Source of the DNA: Drosophila pseudoobscura
Taxonomy: Eukaryota > Arthropoda > Insecta > Diptera > Drosophilidae
Assembly (NCBI RefSeq): GCF_009870125.1
Contig: NC_046681.1
Location: forward strand, 17,807,001 to 17,871,000
Direction of reading: 5' to 3'
Length of the DNA: 64,000 nucleotides
Position 1 is the stretch's first letter. The number at the start of each line of letters is the position of its first letter. Below, piece after piece: positions 34,886-46,300 of this stretch. The notes beneath the pieces are model-generated. The model was given only the letters and a program-made list of their open reading frames with translations. It did not search any database and was not told the origin of the DNA. The position numbers and the translations under genes are program-made.

Positions 34886-35898
34886 GCAAGCGATCGTAGA
34901 TGCCGGATCCAGCAAATTTAAAAAATACCTTTTTTATTTGATTGTCTAAAATAAAGAAACGTTAGTATGAATGGAATGTAAATGTGTATGGAATGTATGT
35001 TTCACAACGTACCCGAAAATAGAGAGCCACTACCGATTCGAAGAGAGCCAATAACCTATTCGAAGAAAGCAGTTCGCCATAATCGGTAGAGCTGCGCTCC
35101 AAAGACGTATTGTTTGAAAGTTAATGGAAAAAGTAAAATAAGTGATGCACGGAAGTACGATTTGCGAGATCAAAAATTAAAAAACCTGAGTATGGAAGAT
35201 TCTATCCCCTATGGTCCTTAGTATATAAAAAGTGAGGAATAACATAATAACAGAACGATTAGATTACAAATTAATAGATTAAACTACACTCTACGAAAAC
35301 GATGAATCTTAAAGAATTTTAAGGCAGTTTAAGTGATCTTGGTCTTTTTTACGTAAAAATTAGGGATAGTATGGATGTGCACCCTTCTTGCTGTCCTGTT
35401 TAGAAAAAGGGGGTGTAAGTGGGCGAAATTCGGCTCTTCGTCAGTATATTCACGGTATATTTTGAAAATGAAATGGTACATTTCGCCCAAATTGCAACGA
35501 AAAAATGAGTCTTCATTTTGAATGGGATATAAATAAAGGTATGCACAACTGCAAAAGCAGCCCAGGCAAATTGCAAGGGTAGCACGAACCTCACCTCGCC
35601 GTGTTTTGACCAACAATATGCCTTGAAGACAAAATCGCCTATTTGTACCAAGGTATATTATGAAAAAGGGGTGTTTTTACCTTTCATGCGTTGCATTTTC
35701 CTGGCCGTTTTGCCCGTTGTCCATACCCTCTTTTTCCTCCCATTGTGTAGAAAATGTGTAGTTTCCAAGTAGCAAATGAGCAAATGTAAACATTGAAATA
35801 ATCTAAATCACAAAGCATTGAAAAATTCATATAAATACGTTTTCGCAAATAAACAAGAATATTTGACGGAGACTAATTGAAAGAAAGATCCCACAAAA
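34886..35898. other. Upstream region of the MCRIP-like gene
   Basis: No gene recognised. Two GGTATATT words (about 35453 and 35651) resemble Ohler motif 6, and a short direct repeat of ATTCGAAGAGAGCCAATA type lies at 35036-35065. Confidence 0.5.
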
Positions 35899-36642
35899 TG
35901 GAACGTAATAATGGGTAAAGTTAAATGGAACGAATAACTGCGTGATGCAAAACTAAGTGTGCTATTGTGATAAACGGGGAAATTTTGACGTGTGTGTTTG
36001 ACGGCAAAAACTGTTTACATACATAGCCACATAGGTATATACATTTGTATGTATGTATGTTTTTTTTACTGTTTTCTTTCACAGACGCTACCCATATATA
36101 CGCCGCCAAGGCAGTGGGCACAACAATTATCACCATCACCACAACAACAATGCAAATTCCACATCATCGACAGCAGGATCAACAAATGCAACACAATATT
36201 CCAATCATAGCATTAACAACTCTCCATCCGTGGGCATGAGTACGGGGGCACACAACAGTAATGCAATATATGCAGCGGCGGTACCGCCATCACAAAATGT
36301 GCCCATTTCCCAGCATGACGAATTGATTCGGTACATAAGGGAGGCTTGGAACAAGGTAAGCGTAAATCAAAGCAGAAGATTATATGGAATACTAAATTTT
36401 GACAATGGATTAAAGCTTCTGCCCGCCGGAGCTACTTTTAATAAATTCGGTTGCTCATCTTGCTTTGCAAACATTTCTTCTAATTCTTTCGACAGGTCTA
36501 TGAGCAGGGCACACCTGTTTACCGCAACGAATCTGATAATCAATTAAAAAATTTCAAGCCATTTAATTTGGAGGAGTATTGGGGACAGCGTCTGGTCCAG
36601 AATATACACGTGACGACGACAAATGCCAGCGGACATCAGTAG
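35899..36642 (+). CDS. MCRIP/FAM195-family protein
   Basis: Three exons, 35899-35915 (17 nt, MERNNG), 36085-36355 and 36496-36642, give 144 aa. The middle is low-complexity Asn/His/Ser. The C-terminal third has HDELIRYIREAWNKV and LKNFKPFNLEEYWGQRLVQNI. These correspond to HEENVRFVSEAW and LQNFVPIDLDEWW of human MCRIP2 (FAM195A). Vertebrate MCRIPs bind the CtBP co-repressor and, in stress granules, DDX6; a similar adaptor role is inferred. The tiny first exon was found because MERNNGRYPYIRR reads in frame across a gtaaag donor and tttcacag acceptor. Confidence 0.8.
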
Positions 36643-36900
36643 ACCGAGAATCGAAAAAAGGACGGTGGCTTGTGTTACATGGTAGTAATAAAAGAAATTA
36701 AAACCTGTGTGCCTATTCCGTTTTTTTACTTCTTCCCATGTTATTGAAATTCAAATCTACCACATTGTTTAAAACCTGCTTTGGACCATTTGTGTGTATA
36801 CAGATTGATTAAAAACACTGCCAGCTGAAAGGCAAATTATGTATTGAATAAAACTATAATTGGTATAAAGATCGCCCTACATGTAGCATGCTATCTGCAT
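36643..36900. other. 3' region of the MCRIP-like gene
   Basis: No gene seen. An AATAAAA run after the stop (about 36847) may serve as a poly(A) signal. Confidence 0.5.
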
Positions 36901-37345
36901 TTATGTAAGTGTTGTGCGTTGTGCGCGCTTTTCAGTTGTCAAAAACAACAGTAATAAACAGTTAATTGCTAGGAAAATAATCGTGTTGTATGTTATTGAA
37001 TAGGCGGCCGCTCGCTTAATCTCATCGCAGGTAAAAGTAAAATTGTTTATCAATAATTGAAACAGTACAATGGGAGCCACTAGGGTGTGGAGAATTTGCA
37101 GGAGGCGGAGTTGTGGAGGCACTGTGGCAGCTGTTTTGTTGTGGTGGTGCTTGTGATAATAGTGTGGTCCTGGCTGTTTTTTTTTGTTTGTTTGGGGATC
37201 TGTTGTTTTTGTAGGTGGCAGGCACACACCATTAGTCATATATATATTTACCTGGTGCGGGTGCTGCTTGATTGGTGCTGACACTGCGTGGATTCCGATG
37301 AACAGTCTTTCCATTTTCCAATTTGGCATACCTTTTTGTGGGCAA
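36901..37345 (-). CDS. Possible small gene 3' of RpL7, unrecognised
   Basis: A minus-strand exon-like segment at 37345-37252 has a tttag acceptor and a G/gtaaat donor. It reads LPTKRYAKLENGKTVHRN then PRSVSTNQAAPAP. A following acceptor (aacaacag, exon from 37199) continues in phase 1 into a His/Asn-rich stretch and two hydrophobic segments, stopping at 36901. The first exon and start codon are not found; the frame at 37463 begins just past the RpL7 poly(A) signal. I know no family for it. It may be a fast-evolving small gene or a chance arrangement. Confidence 0.3.
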
Positions 37346-37485
37346 CTAAAACACTGTAATTTTTTCTGCCAATTGAAAGCATCCTTAAATTTGAGTTTCC
37401 TTTTTTAACATTAAAGTAACAAATGAAAACGAAGCGAACACTGCTTTTTGTATTGAAGGGCATTTTGTAATTTATAAAATTATGT

Positions 37486-37491
37486 TTTATT
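37486..37491 (-). terminator. RpL7 poly(A) signal
   Basis: AATAAA on the minus strand about 60 bp after the RpL7 stop codon. Confidence 0.7.
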
Positions 37492-37549
37492 TTTCGTTCA
37501 CTGTTTACATGCCCGTTCTACTCCAAGCTTTTGTTGTTTAAACTGAAGC

Positions 37550-38368
37550 TTAGACCATTTTGCGCAACAGTCGGTTGATGTGGTCTTCACGGTTGCCGAA
37601 ATCACCTCCGTTAACGTAGTGATTGGCCTTCTTGCGCCATCCACCGGTGGGGGTGTTTAGCTTAAACGGCCACAGGAAGTTGGAGGCGTACTTGAAATTG
37701 GGTCCAACGGTGAAAATCTCATGGACCAAATCCTCGACGCACTGAATATTGTGAGCCTGGCGCAGTTTGCGCTCAATCACAAAGTTGTCAGTGATGGGGA
37801 CACGCTGACGGCTGTGCTTGACATAGCCGCGCTTGTAAATAAGCTCGCGCACCGACTTCAGGTTGGGGTAGCCCCAGGTGATGTAGGGCTCGGCAATACG
37901 CAGCATGTTGATGGTAGCCTTGTTCAACTTGATGAAGACACCATTGTTGATTTGGCGCAATCGGAACAGCTGCAAAACTTTGCGAACCTTGGGGGCAACC
38001 TTGTTGATACTGAAAGATAATTAAAGGTTATTAAATAAACAGTAGAATAATAAGCAAAACATTACATACCCACGGATACGCACGACAAATGCCAGCTTGG
38101 CCTCTGCGGGCACATAAAACTGGTTGCGCTTCTTGGCCAGGCGACGCAGCTTAATCTCACGCTGGTCAGATTTGATGTACTCATTCTGGTACTTTTCGGC
38201 ACGGACCAGATTTTCCTTCTTGCGCAGCGCAATCACAGCGGCGCGCTTGAGACGACGCTTTGACTCAGCGGCACGTTTGCTGATTTGTTTCTTGCTGAAT
38301 TTCAGCTTTGATTCCGGCACAGCCGGCAGCTTCTTTGCTGCAGGTTTCTTGACGACCGTAGCAGGCAT
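37550..38368 (-). CDS. RpL7: 60S ribosomal protein L7 (uL30)
   Basis: Two coding exons, 38368-38070 and 38009-37550, give 252 aa. A basic N-terminal extension ([20 protein letters not shown]) precedes the uL30 fold, with [15 protein letters not shown], then [16 protein letters not shown] and the ending [15 protein letters not shown]. It matches D. melanogaster RpL7 (252 aa as recalled) nearly throughout. The ATG lies immediately after a tttaacag-type acceptor. A leader exon of about 48 nt (38496-38449) begins with a TOP-like CTCTTTCTTTCCC. Divergent from the RPA-interacting protein gene. Confidence 0.97.
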
Positions 38369-38448
38369 CTGTTAATGACACAAAATAATTGCATTTAAAC
38401 ACAGTCTCTTTCAAATATTATGTATATTTCACAGAAAATATTACTAAC

Positions 38449-38640
38449 CTCTTACTTGACACTGCACACGTTGGTAAAAGAAAGGGAAAGAAAGAGCGGA
38501 AGCATGTACTACGCCATGCTCCAAACGTCAAATTTCGATCAAAGCAACTCTGCCTTGCAGTGCTGTAAAATGATTCGCTAATGTAGAGTTGCATGGACGT
38601 GAAATATCAGTCATACGGCCACACTAGAAAACATCGATAA
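38449..38640. promoter_or_regulatory. Divergent promoter RpL7 / RPA-interacting protein
   Basis: The RpL7 TOP start CTCTTTCTTTCCC begins at 38496 (minus), with a donor AG/gttagt at 38449. About 120 bp upstream lie CGGCCACACTAG (615-627 of this kb block, Ohler motif 1 with one change) and ATCGATA (38633-38639, DRE core). The oppositely oriented gene starts translation at 38883. Confidence 0.65.
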
Positions 38641-38882
38641 ACGAACTCTTTTTACAGAATTACCTTCTCTAGAAACGTAGAAAAAATAGGATTGCGCGAA
38701 TTTTTTTGTATTTTGTTTGATTTGCTTGCTTGCATTAACTTTGTTCGGTTCTGGTTTTATATTTCGTTTACAACACGTGCGGGACACCTAACACATAAAG
38801 AACCACGACATACTTGCGAACATAGCGTACTATTCGTGTAACCCAGCAAATTAACTCTGCCTTTATTTGCAATTCGACTGTA

Positions 38883-39586
38883 ATGAGTTCTCCACAAAGT
38901 CCCGTTTACCGTACCCCAGTAGAACAAAAGCGACATGCTCAGGATGTGGCCAAAAGACACCGTACGGGCATGCCAAAACTGCGTGATATGTTGCGCGAGG
39001 TAATGTATAACCCTTTTCAGCTTTGCAACATGCACATTTACAGTATTCTCTCCTTGCAGAAGTACCGCAAACGTATTATAGAGACTCGCACAAGATTAGC
39101 AGATGCCAACCGCACAGTGCAATTGGTACGTGAATGCCAAAGACTCGAGAGCTATGTATATTGAATCATGGTTTTTCACAGGCTGAACTTAAAGAATTTC
39201 TTCGCACGGAGCTAAGCGAGTTTGACAAAGACTTGGAGTTGGAACAGAACATTCTGGACGAATTACTTTCTGATGTAAATGAATGGTATGCGTTGGGCGA
39301 ACAAAATTTGGAAACGTACGTGGAATCAGATGCACCAATACAGCAAAATGTTCTGTGCCCTGTCTGCCTTATAAAACCATTGCAACGTCAGGAAACTGTC
39401 TACCGGTGTGAGTGCGGAATTCAGTTTGAGCATACATCTAACATGGAACAACTAGAGAAGAAAATACACCAGCAAATTGCATCACATGAAACTAAGTGTA
39501 CTCAGGCACTGCGTTTCTTTATAGAGCCTTCCACCGGTCGCCTTTATAATATGTGTGGAAGTTGCGATTATTTCTCCTCCATTTAG
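38883..39586 (+). CDS. Ripalpha: RPA-interacting protein (RPAIN family)
   Basis: Three exons, 38883-38999, 39060-39125 and 39182-39586, give 195 aa. RPAIN proteins carry the single-stranded DNA binding complex RPA into the nucleus. An N-terminal basic helical part (KLRDMLREKYRKR) is followed by an acidic helix (about residues 62-105) and a C-terminal zinc-finger region. The metal ligands visible are CPVC (120-123), CECG (137-140), a His/Cys pair and CGSCD near the end. Spacing and the MCGSCD ending agree with human RPAIN (219 aa). Divergent from RpL7. The fly symbol is from memory. Confidence 0.82.
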
Positions 39587-40396
39587 TATATATTAAGATT
39601 AACTTTTCAGATGTCTGCGCCCAAGAACGTACATATTTAATACTAATGTTAATTCATATAAAAACAAGCAACTTAAATAGATTAAGGAGATCATATAGGA
39701 AAATCATTACCCTTTTTGTTTCTGGTCCAATTGATAAGTATTTTGGAACTGATCATAGATCATTTGGCCTATGACTCAAAAAATTGCTCCAGAATCTCAG
39801 TATCGGAGAAGCTTTTTCCAGTGCGCACGTGCAAGATCCCTCACGTCAGTGCAGCATCGTCTCTACTTCGCTACTTTTACGGCGGCTGATCATACGATTA
39901 GTGTGCTGTCATGCTCCGCCGTAGACGGTTGTCCGATTCTCTTATTCTCGCAAAACGTGTGCATACCTAATTATCTCTTATTTTGTTTATATTAAAACAA
40001 AAAAATTACTTAAAAGTAATTGGAAAGAGACCGAAAACGCTCCCTTAAAACGAAATTAATTTTGTAAACTACTCGCATAACACATATTGCGATAGCAGTA
40101 ATTGCAGTGCATATTTTCGAGTGCGGAATAATTTGTTTACTTTAAACATTTTTCCTGGTCTTTACCTTGTACAGACCATTTTAAAGTGAATACGAAGGGA
40201 ATCGAATTTATTTATGGATAAATATAAAAGCGTCGAATGTGCGCATTTGTACGATAATGTTTTAAAATGAAACAGTTCTAGTGATATTCTTAAAAAGATA
40301 TCTCTACGGGTCTACGATATCTAATACGATTTACTTACTATATAAAGTTCTGAAAGGATTACAAATACTGTAAATAATTTGGATATTTTGGTCGAT
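39587..40396. other. Intergenic between RPAIN-like gene and Sur
   Basis: No gene recognised; should hold the Sur promoter and leader. The frames at 39553-39995 look like chance. Confidence 0.5.
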
Positions 40397-43300
40397 ATGA
40401 CGCAGTTGTTTAATATTATCCACTGCAATCATTTAAATGGCCGAGTTCGCTCCATTTATGAAAATTTAAATACAAATGTTTGTGGCATTGACCGCGTGAA
40501 GCTTCTTTTTACTTGTCTAAGCATATTGATATTGCTTTTTGCCTGTTTTTTCCTTTGGAATAAGTATGAAACGTGAGTATTGATAAGTTAAAGACAAATT
40601 TCTTAGATTTAGCTTATGTGCTAATCAACTAAAAAGCCATGGAATGATAAACTAGACTACTATTATTATGATTAAACGTTCATAACTAAATATAACTCTG
40701 TTTTTTCTTGCAATCAAATGATGTTTCAATCTGGATGGTTTTCAATATGTGAATAGACATACAAAAAACGAAGAAGAGGTTGTTAGTATAGAAAATTGTT
40801 AGGTTAATTTATGATTTTATAAACTCCCATTATACTTAATATCTTAATTAATATTACTGGTAAATTATTATAATTGCTTAATATTTCTTATACGACTTTC
40901 TATGAAGTACATATTTATGTAGTTCGATTCTGTTGTATTTGGTTTTTTTTTCAATTGTCTATGTATTTCAAAATCCACTTAAACGTCAATAATTGATATC
41001 CGGAACTAAAGAGCATATGATATCAAGTATGTACTCCATGAAATCGAAATCATGGAGGGTGCAGTACCTTTAAACTCGTCGCGTGGCATAGTTTTTTGAA
41101 AGAAATATCTCAATTGCATCTCCACTTCACTTTTCTATTTGTGTCTGTGTGAATGCACCGGAATTCTTATGTACTTATGAAATGAAATAGGGTATCATTA
41201 GGACAACTTTAATATTTAGTAATACTAACTAAGAACAACTAATACTTTACGCAAAGATCACGAAACTTCATCATGTGCCGCCTTTTCAATGCAGGTGTCA
41301 TAAAACATTACTAAAGTTTCACAATTTACGTGCAGCTGTGTCACTGCTCATGTTGGCTGGAAGTAGCCTGGATCTAGCCAGGAGCTTACTGCCCCAACGC
41401 AGTGCACGGCAGCTCAGTCGTCTATTTGACTTATGGAATAGAGACACAAATTTTCTGGTTATAATAGGAGCGGGAGAAGCGTGGAATGCGCTTGCTTCCA
41501 CGATATTGACAATTTTGCTAATGTGTTATCATCGTGTTATAGAGCGCAAGAAGAAGACAGGTGAGTGCCTTTGAATGCCTTTGGGTTGTGCAAGGTACAT
41601 GATATAAAATTCTCGCATTAAATAATCGAGCATATTTTCATCCCTTAGTGTTTTTGTACGCGAGCATGGCCGTGGAGGTATTGACTCTCGCTCTGCGTTC
41701 CAACGAATTGACAGAGGTTGCTTACTACGAGGAAGTACTAGAGCTTCAGACGTGCCTTGTGGGTATGTCTGTTTTATGTCTGCTGGTATTGGCTTCGTTG
41801 GATGGTTACACTATATATAATGAGGTATAGATTAAACTAAGCTGCAGTAGAGCATATTTAAGTTAACTATCTGAAATACGGCCGCTAAAAACTAGAGAAA
41901 ACTTGACGTTAGCATGTCCACCGTTTTATTAAAATATTTATTTTATTCAACAAGTAACTCGCTAAACAATGGCACATAACAGAGGTGGAACAAACATAGT
42001 AATGTGGTTTGCAAGCTTACGTTTTTAAATAGGCTAATCGCAGATTTTAAGCTTACGGACTTCTATGCTTGGTAAATTGTTTATTCATACATTTGTACAA
42101 GTGGCCTTGCACAGCCATAGATTTTAGCATGTTAAAAAGCTACATACATACGAGTATGTGTTTCTGGCCAAAGGAAAAGTCGCAGGGAAAACTGAATTTA
42201 CAGAGGACATAGTAGCTAGTGGAAACGGGACAAAGATTAGCACTGGAGTCTTTGGTTATCTTTGATCACCTATGTAGAAGTACTTTCTAAACCTATTTCA
42301 AAAATATGAATACTCTAACCTACTGTCGAAATTCGTATTCAATGGATTTTGCAGCACTTTCGTGACAACTACGTGGATGACTATGGAAAAATAGGCTATA
42401 AGCATTCACTTGCAACATTTTATTCAAAATCTTGCTTCTGGTGGTTGACTCCTTTGCTAAGGTTGGGCTATACGGAACCACTAGAACTTGAGGACTTGGG
42501 TGCAATGAAACTAGAGGATAGCGCTAGATCGCATTACGATCACTTTTTGTATGTTTACACAGATGAGGTGGTAAGTAGCACGCCTTGAACATGTACTACC
42601 CATAGTACATTTGGTACTATTTGAATACTTTCATGGGTTTCTCTTCCTTCCAAACGTATAACAGAAAAAGTCAAGTTCCTCCCCATCTTTATGGTATTGC
42701 TATATAAAGAACAGTTGGCGGATGTTTGCTTTGGGCGGCATTTTAAAGCTGGCGGGAGACCTATTCGCGTTGATCGGCCCACTTGCAATACAGCAAATAG
42801 TACAGTATATAGAAGAGCTTTATGCTACAGCGACCAATCCATCAAAACAATGGAATGCGAAAGACGAGGGTCAACCACTAATGTTGGCCTTCAATGTGAG
42901 CGATATTCATATTGGCCAAGTAAGAGTTTACTATGCCACCTGGTCGGAACTGCTAACAAACGGCTGGAGCATTGCTTGGATTGTTCTACTAGCTGCAATT
43001 ACTCAGGGAGCCTTGTCCCAGGCTTCTACGCACATTCTTAATATGACGGGTATCTGGATAAAAACATCCCTACAGGGTCTAATTTATCGAAAGACCCTGC
43101 TATTAAATGCGACCAGCGGCTGTTCGGCTAATAACAGCATACGCCAAACTCCATTATCCTCGACTTCTACTCCGGTAAAAACGAAAAAAAACAACGCCAA
43201 AGATAAGATGAACACGGATTCTACCTCTAAAGAGGAACCCCCTGAAGGACATGCGGGATATATGAGCGGTGAGTGAAATTCTATCTCGGTTCCGTTTTTA

Positions 43301-46300
43301 TCAGAGTAAACTTTTTTAAACTTTGAAGCTCTTGATTTTATGGCTAAATAGTTGATATGTATATACATTTGAGTGGTTCAGCTTATTTTATAGCTTTGGG
43401 GTAAAAGAATAAATAAAATTAACATTTCCAGAAGTATCTCTCTATTATATAAAATAGTTTTGGGGTTGCGGTTGGCTTTCTGCTAGTATACATAGATCAA
43501 AATATCCATTATTTCTTATTTGACAGATTTAAATCCCTCTAATGACATTGGCAGCATTACCAATCATATGACGGAAGATACACTAAACATAATGCAATTT
43601 TTCTGGATCGCCCACTATGCATGGGCTATACCATTTAAGGTATGTACAGAGAGTTGGCTCCTTAAAATTAAAATTGTGGAATTACAGTAACAACCTTATC
43701 CTTTTAGATATTGGTGGTCATTTACTTGCTGTATCTCAAGTTGGGGATAAGTGCTGTCGTTGGAGCCATTGTGTGCATACTAATCATGACACCACTGCAA
43801 TTTCTGATTGGAAATGCCATGTCTAAAAACAGCGAAGTTATTGCGGTAAGTACATATGCGTAGCTTTACTAGTATATTGTTTCCATATTTAAAGTTTTCT
43901 TTTCGATAAATCCACGCAGAAATATACTGATGAGCGATTGAAGAAAATACACGAAACATTGATTGGTATCAAAATTATAAAGCTAAATGCCTGGGACGAG
44001 GTTTTCTTTAAAAAGATTCAGGTGTCACGCAAAAAGGAGCTCACATATCTCAACAAGGATGCCCTATTTTGGACGTTAATGAGTAAGAGTGCAATTGCGA
44101 TATACTTGGATAGACTTTCCAAACTAATTGTTCTTTTTTTAACAGCTATTCTTACACATATTTCGACGGTGTTGATCACTTTTGTGACTCTCGGTGTTTA
44201 CGTGTGGCTACCTAGGGAGGCGGACCTTAATTTAAACGCTAGTCGACTGTTCTCTGCACTGGCCCTTTTCCAGCAGCTAACAGTCCCTCTGTTGATATTT
44301 CCGATTACAGTCCCAATTATTATAGCAGCAAGGGTTTCAACGCGTCGCCTGCAGCGATTTTTTGAGGCAAGCGAGATCCAAAAGCAGTTTGAGGGCATTC
44401 GAAATATGGCCAGGATATTAAGCAAGAGTGATGCCTCATTGGATATGTATGAAACGCAGGAGAAGTCCAACATGACAATGCGCACAGCACAGGCAGAAAG
44501 CATGCTGAATGAAAAGCACATTGCACAACGAACAGCAACGTTGGAACGGCCGATATCGACGTCAGAATCAGAGGACAATTCTGTGCAGACAACCAGGCAA
44601 CATGATCAACAGGCAGCAGCCACCTCTCCTTTGTTTTTTCAAGAGGTGGGCCATCAGAGGCTCGTACAGCAGCGCCGTGAACTGCTTCGCAACACACCGT
44701 ACGTAGCCATTAGGCCACCGAGGCTGCAAGGAACCGTAGTGGAGAAACATCAGGAATTCTCACTGATGCGGGCTAGGAACACGGATAGCTGGAGACGTGA
44801 TTCTCTCCTGCTAAAAATGCCCGATGACATTGCGGTGGCGATCAATGACGGTCTCTTCACATGGCATCCAGACAGTCACATTCCAATGGTGCAATTGCAC
44901 ATTCAAGGGATAGTCATACCGAAGGGAAAATTGACGATTATTGTCGGAAAAAATGGCAGCGGAAAGACATCCCTCTTGTCGGCCTTGCTCATGGAGATGC
45001 CACTGTTAGCAGGAAATATGTTTTGGCACAAGTAAGTAGACCATTGCAGCTGGTTTAAACTAATTCATAGTTTAAAGATGGTTTTTAACAGAGTCGCATC
45101 CCTCTTGGCAAGCTTATTTTCCCACCTGAACACTTTGTTCTAGTCAAAACTAGGCTGCTTCTGACGATGCCATTCACGATGTTCTTATTTTTAAGATTAA
45201 GCACGTTTCCTTGTCTGCTTACACGGTTCACCAACAGAATGTCCTTTCATGCAAATTTGTTCAGCTATTTATGTGCTTATTTTCAGTTCTGCCAACAGCA
45301 ATACCTTTGCGATAGCGTTTGGTGGATAAGTTTGTTTGCTCATTTATCACATTTAATTGCATAATTTGCACCTGTTTGCGTAGGCAGTTTACTCCGATAC
45401 ACACAGCTTTTTGTACACCTTGAACTACCGAAGGAAGTTTTTGTGGCACGCTCAGATTATCATGGAGAATGTTTAGTTTTGCAGTGTTAAAGAAGCTAAG
45501 AAATAAATTAACCTGAGCCTCCAGTTGAGCATTTTAAATGAGCTCCTCATAGGTAATGAAGAATCCTTGACCATAGCCACAGGGTAGTTTTAGTTGATGT
45601 AGCGAAAGAAGTCACAGCAGTCGTTCAACTTACTTTATCAGTCGTTTCAATGCACACCACGTGATTCAGTAATTTATCACAAAATGACTGTGTACGTTGT
45701 TAATTTTATTGCGCATAAAATAAAAATGGCATCGCCCTGCGCCCACTCTGCGCCATTCCTGAATCAAGCAGTGTCCCCGGAGTGGCGGGAGGGTCGATTG
45801 CAAGCACATAAAAATGCATTTAACAAGTTAAAATCGTGGGCGCAACCCGCCAACGGGTGTGCACTTGCCTTCACAGCCTCAACCGATTCGATCTTCTGGC
45901 CTCTAGTTTTTTGCTTCCTAGTTTTCCTGGCTTGCAATAATTTCAATTACTATAATAAATGTCTGTGCTAGTTTGAAACCGTTTTGTTCTGCATTGGTGT
46001 CTTCACCGTTCCACTCTCCACTTTCAATTTTTTCCTTTTGCAGATATATTTTACTTATTTATGTACGTTCAAGCCCACACGAATTTGAGACTTTTTGTGT
46101 GTGTGCATTCCAGTACACATATTTTGTTGCCAATTTACGGGCTTAAGCTTCAACAAGGAACAGCGGAGGCGATACCAGTGCGATAGAGGTCCATTGTTTG
46201 ATTCCTGTTCAAAACAGTCTCCTGAAATTATGCCTTTCTGGTGTTGTCTCCTATGCGCTTATGCAGAATAGGAGTATGCCAAACAAAATGCCTGCATACA

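Noticed and set aside
34470-34949. 159-codon plus-strand frame in the right fold-back arm
   Set aside because: It is the longest single frame there. The GT-AG intron with in-phase exons in both arms favours the opposite strand as the original coding strand, so I did not call this frame a gene.
45684-45971. 95-codon frame in Sur intron 8
   Set aside because: No family match, no promoter or poly(A) signal; kept as intron.
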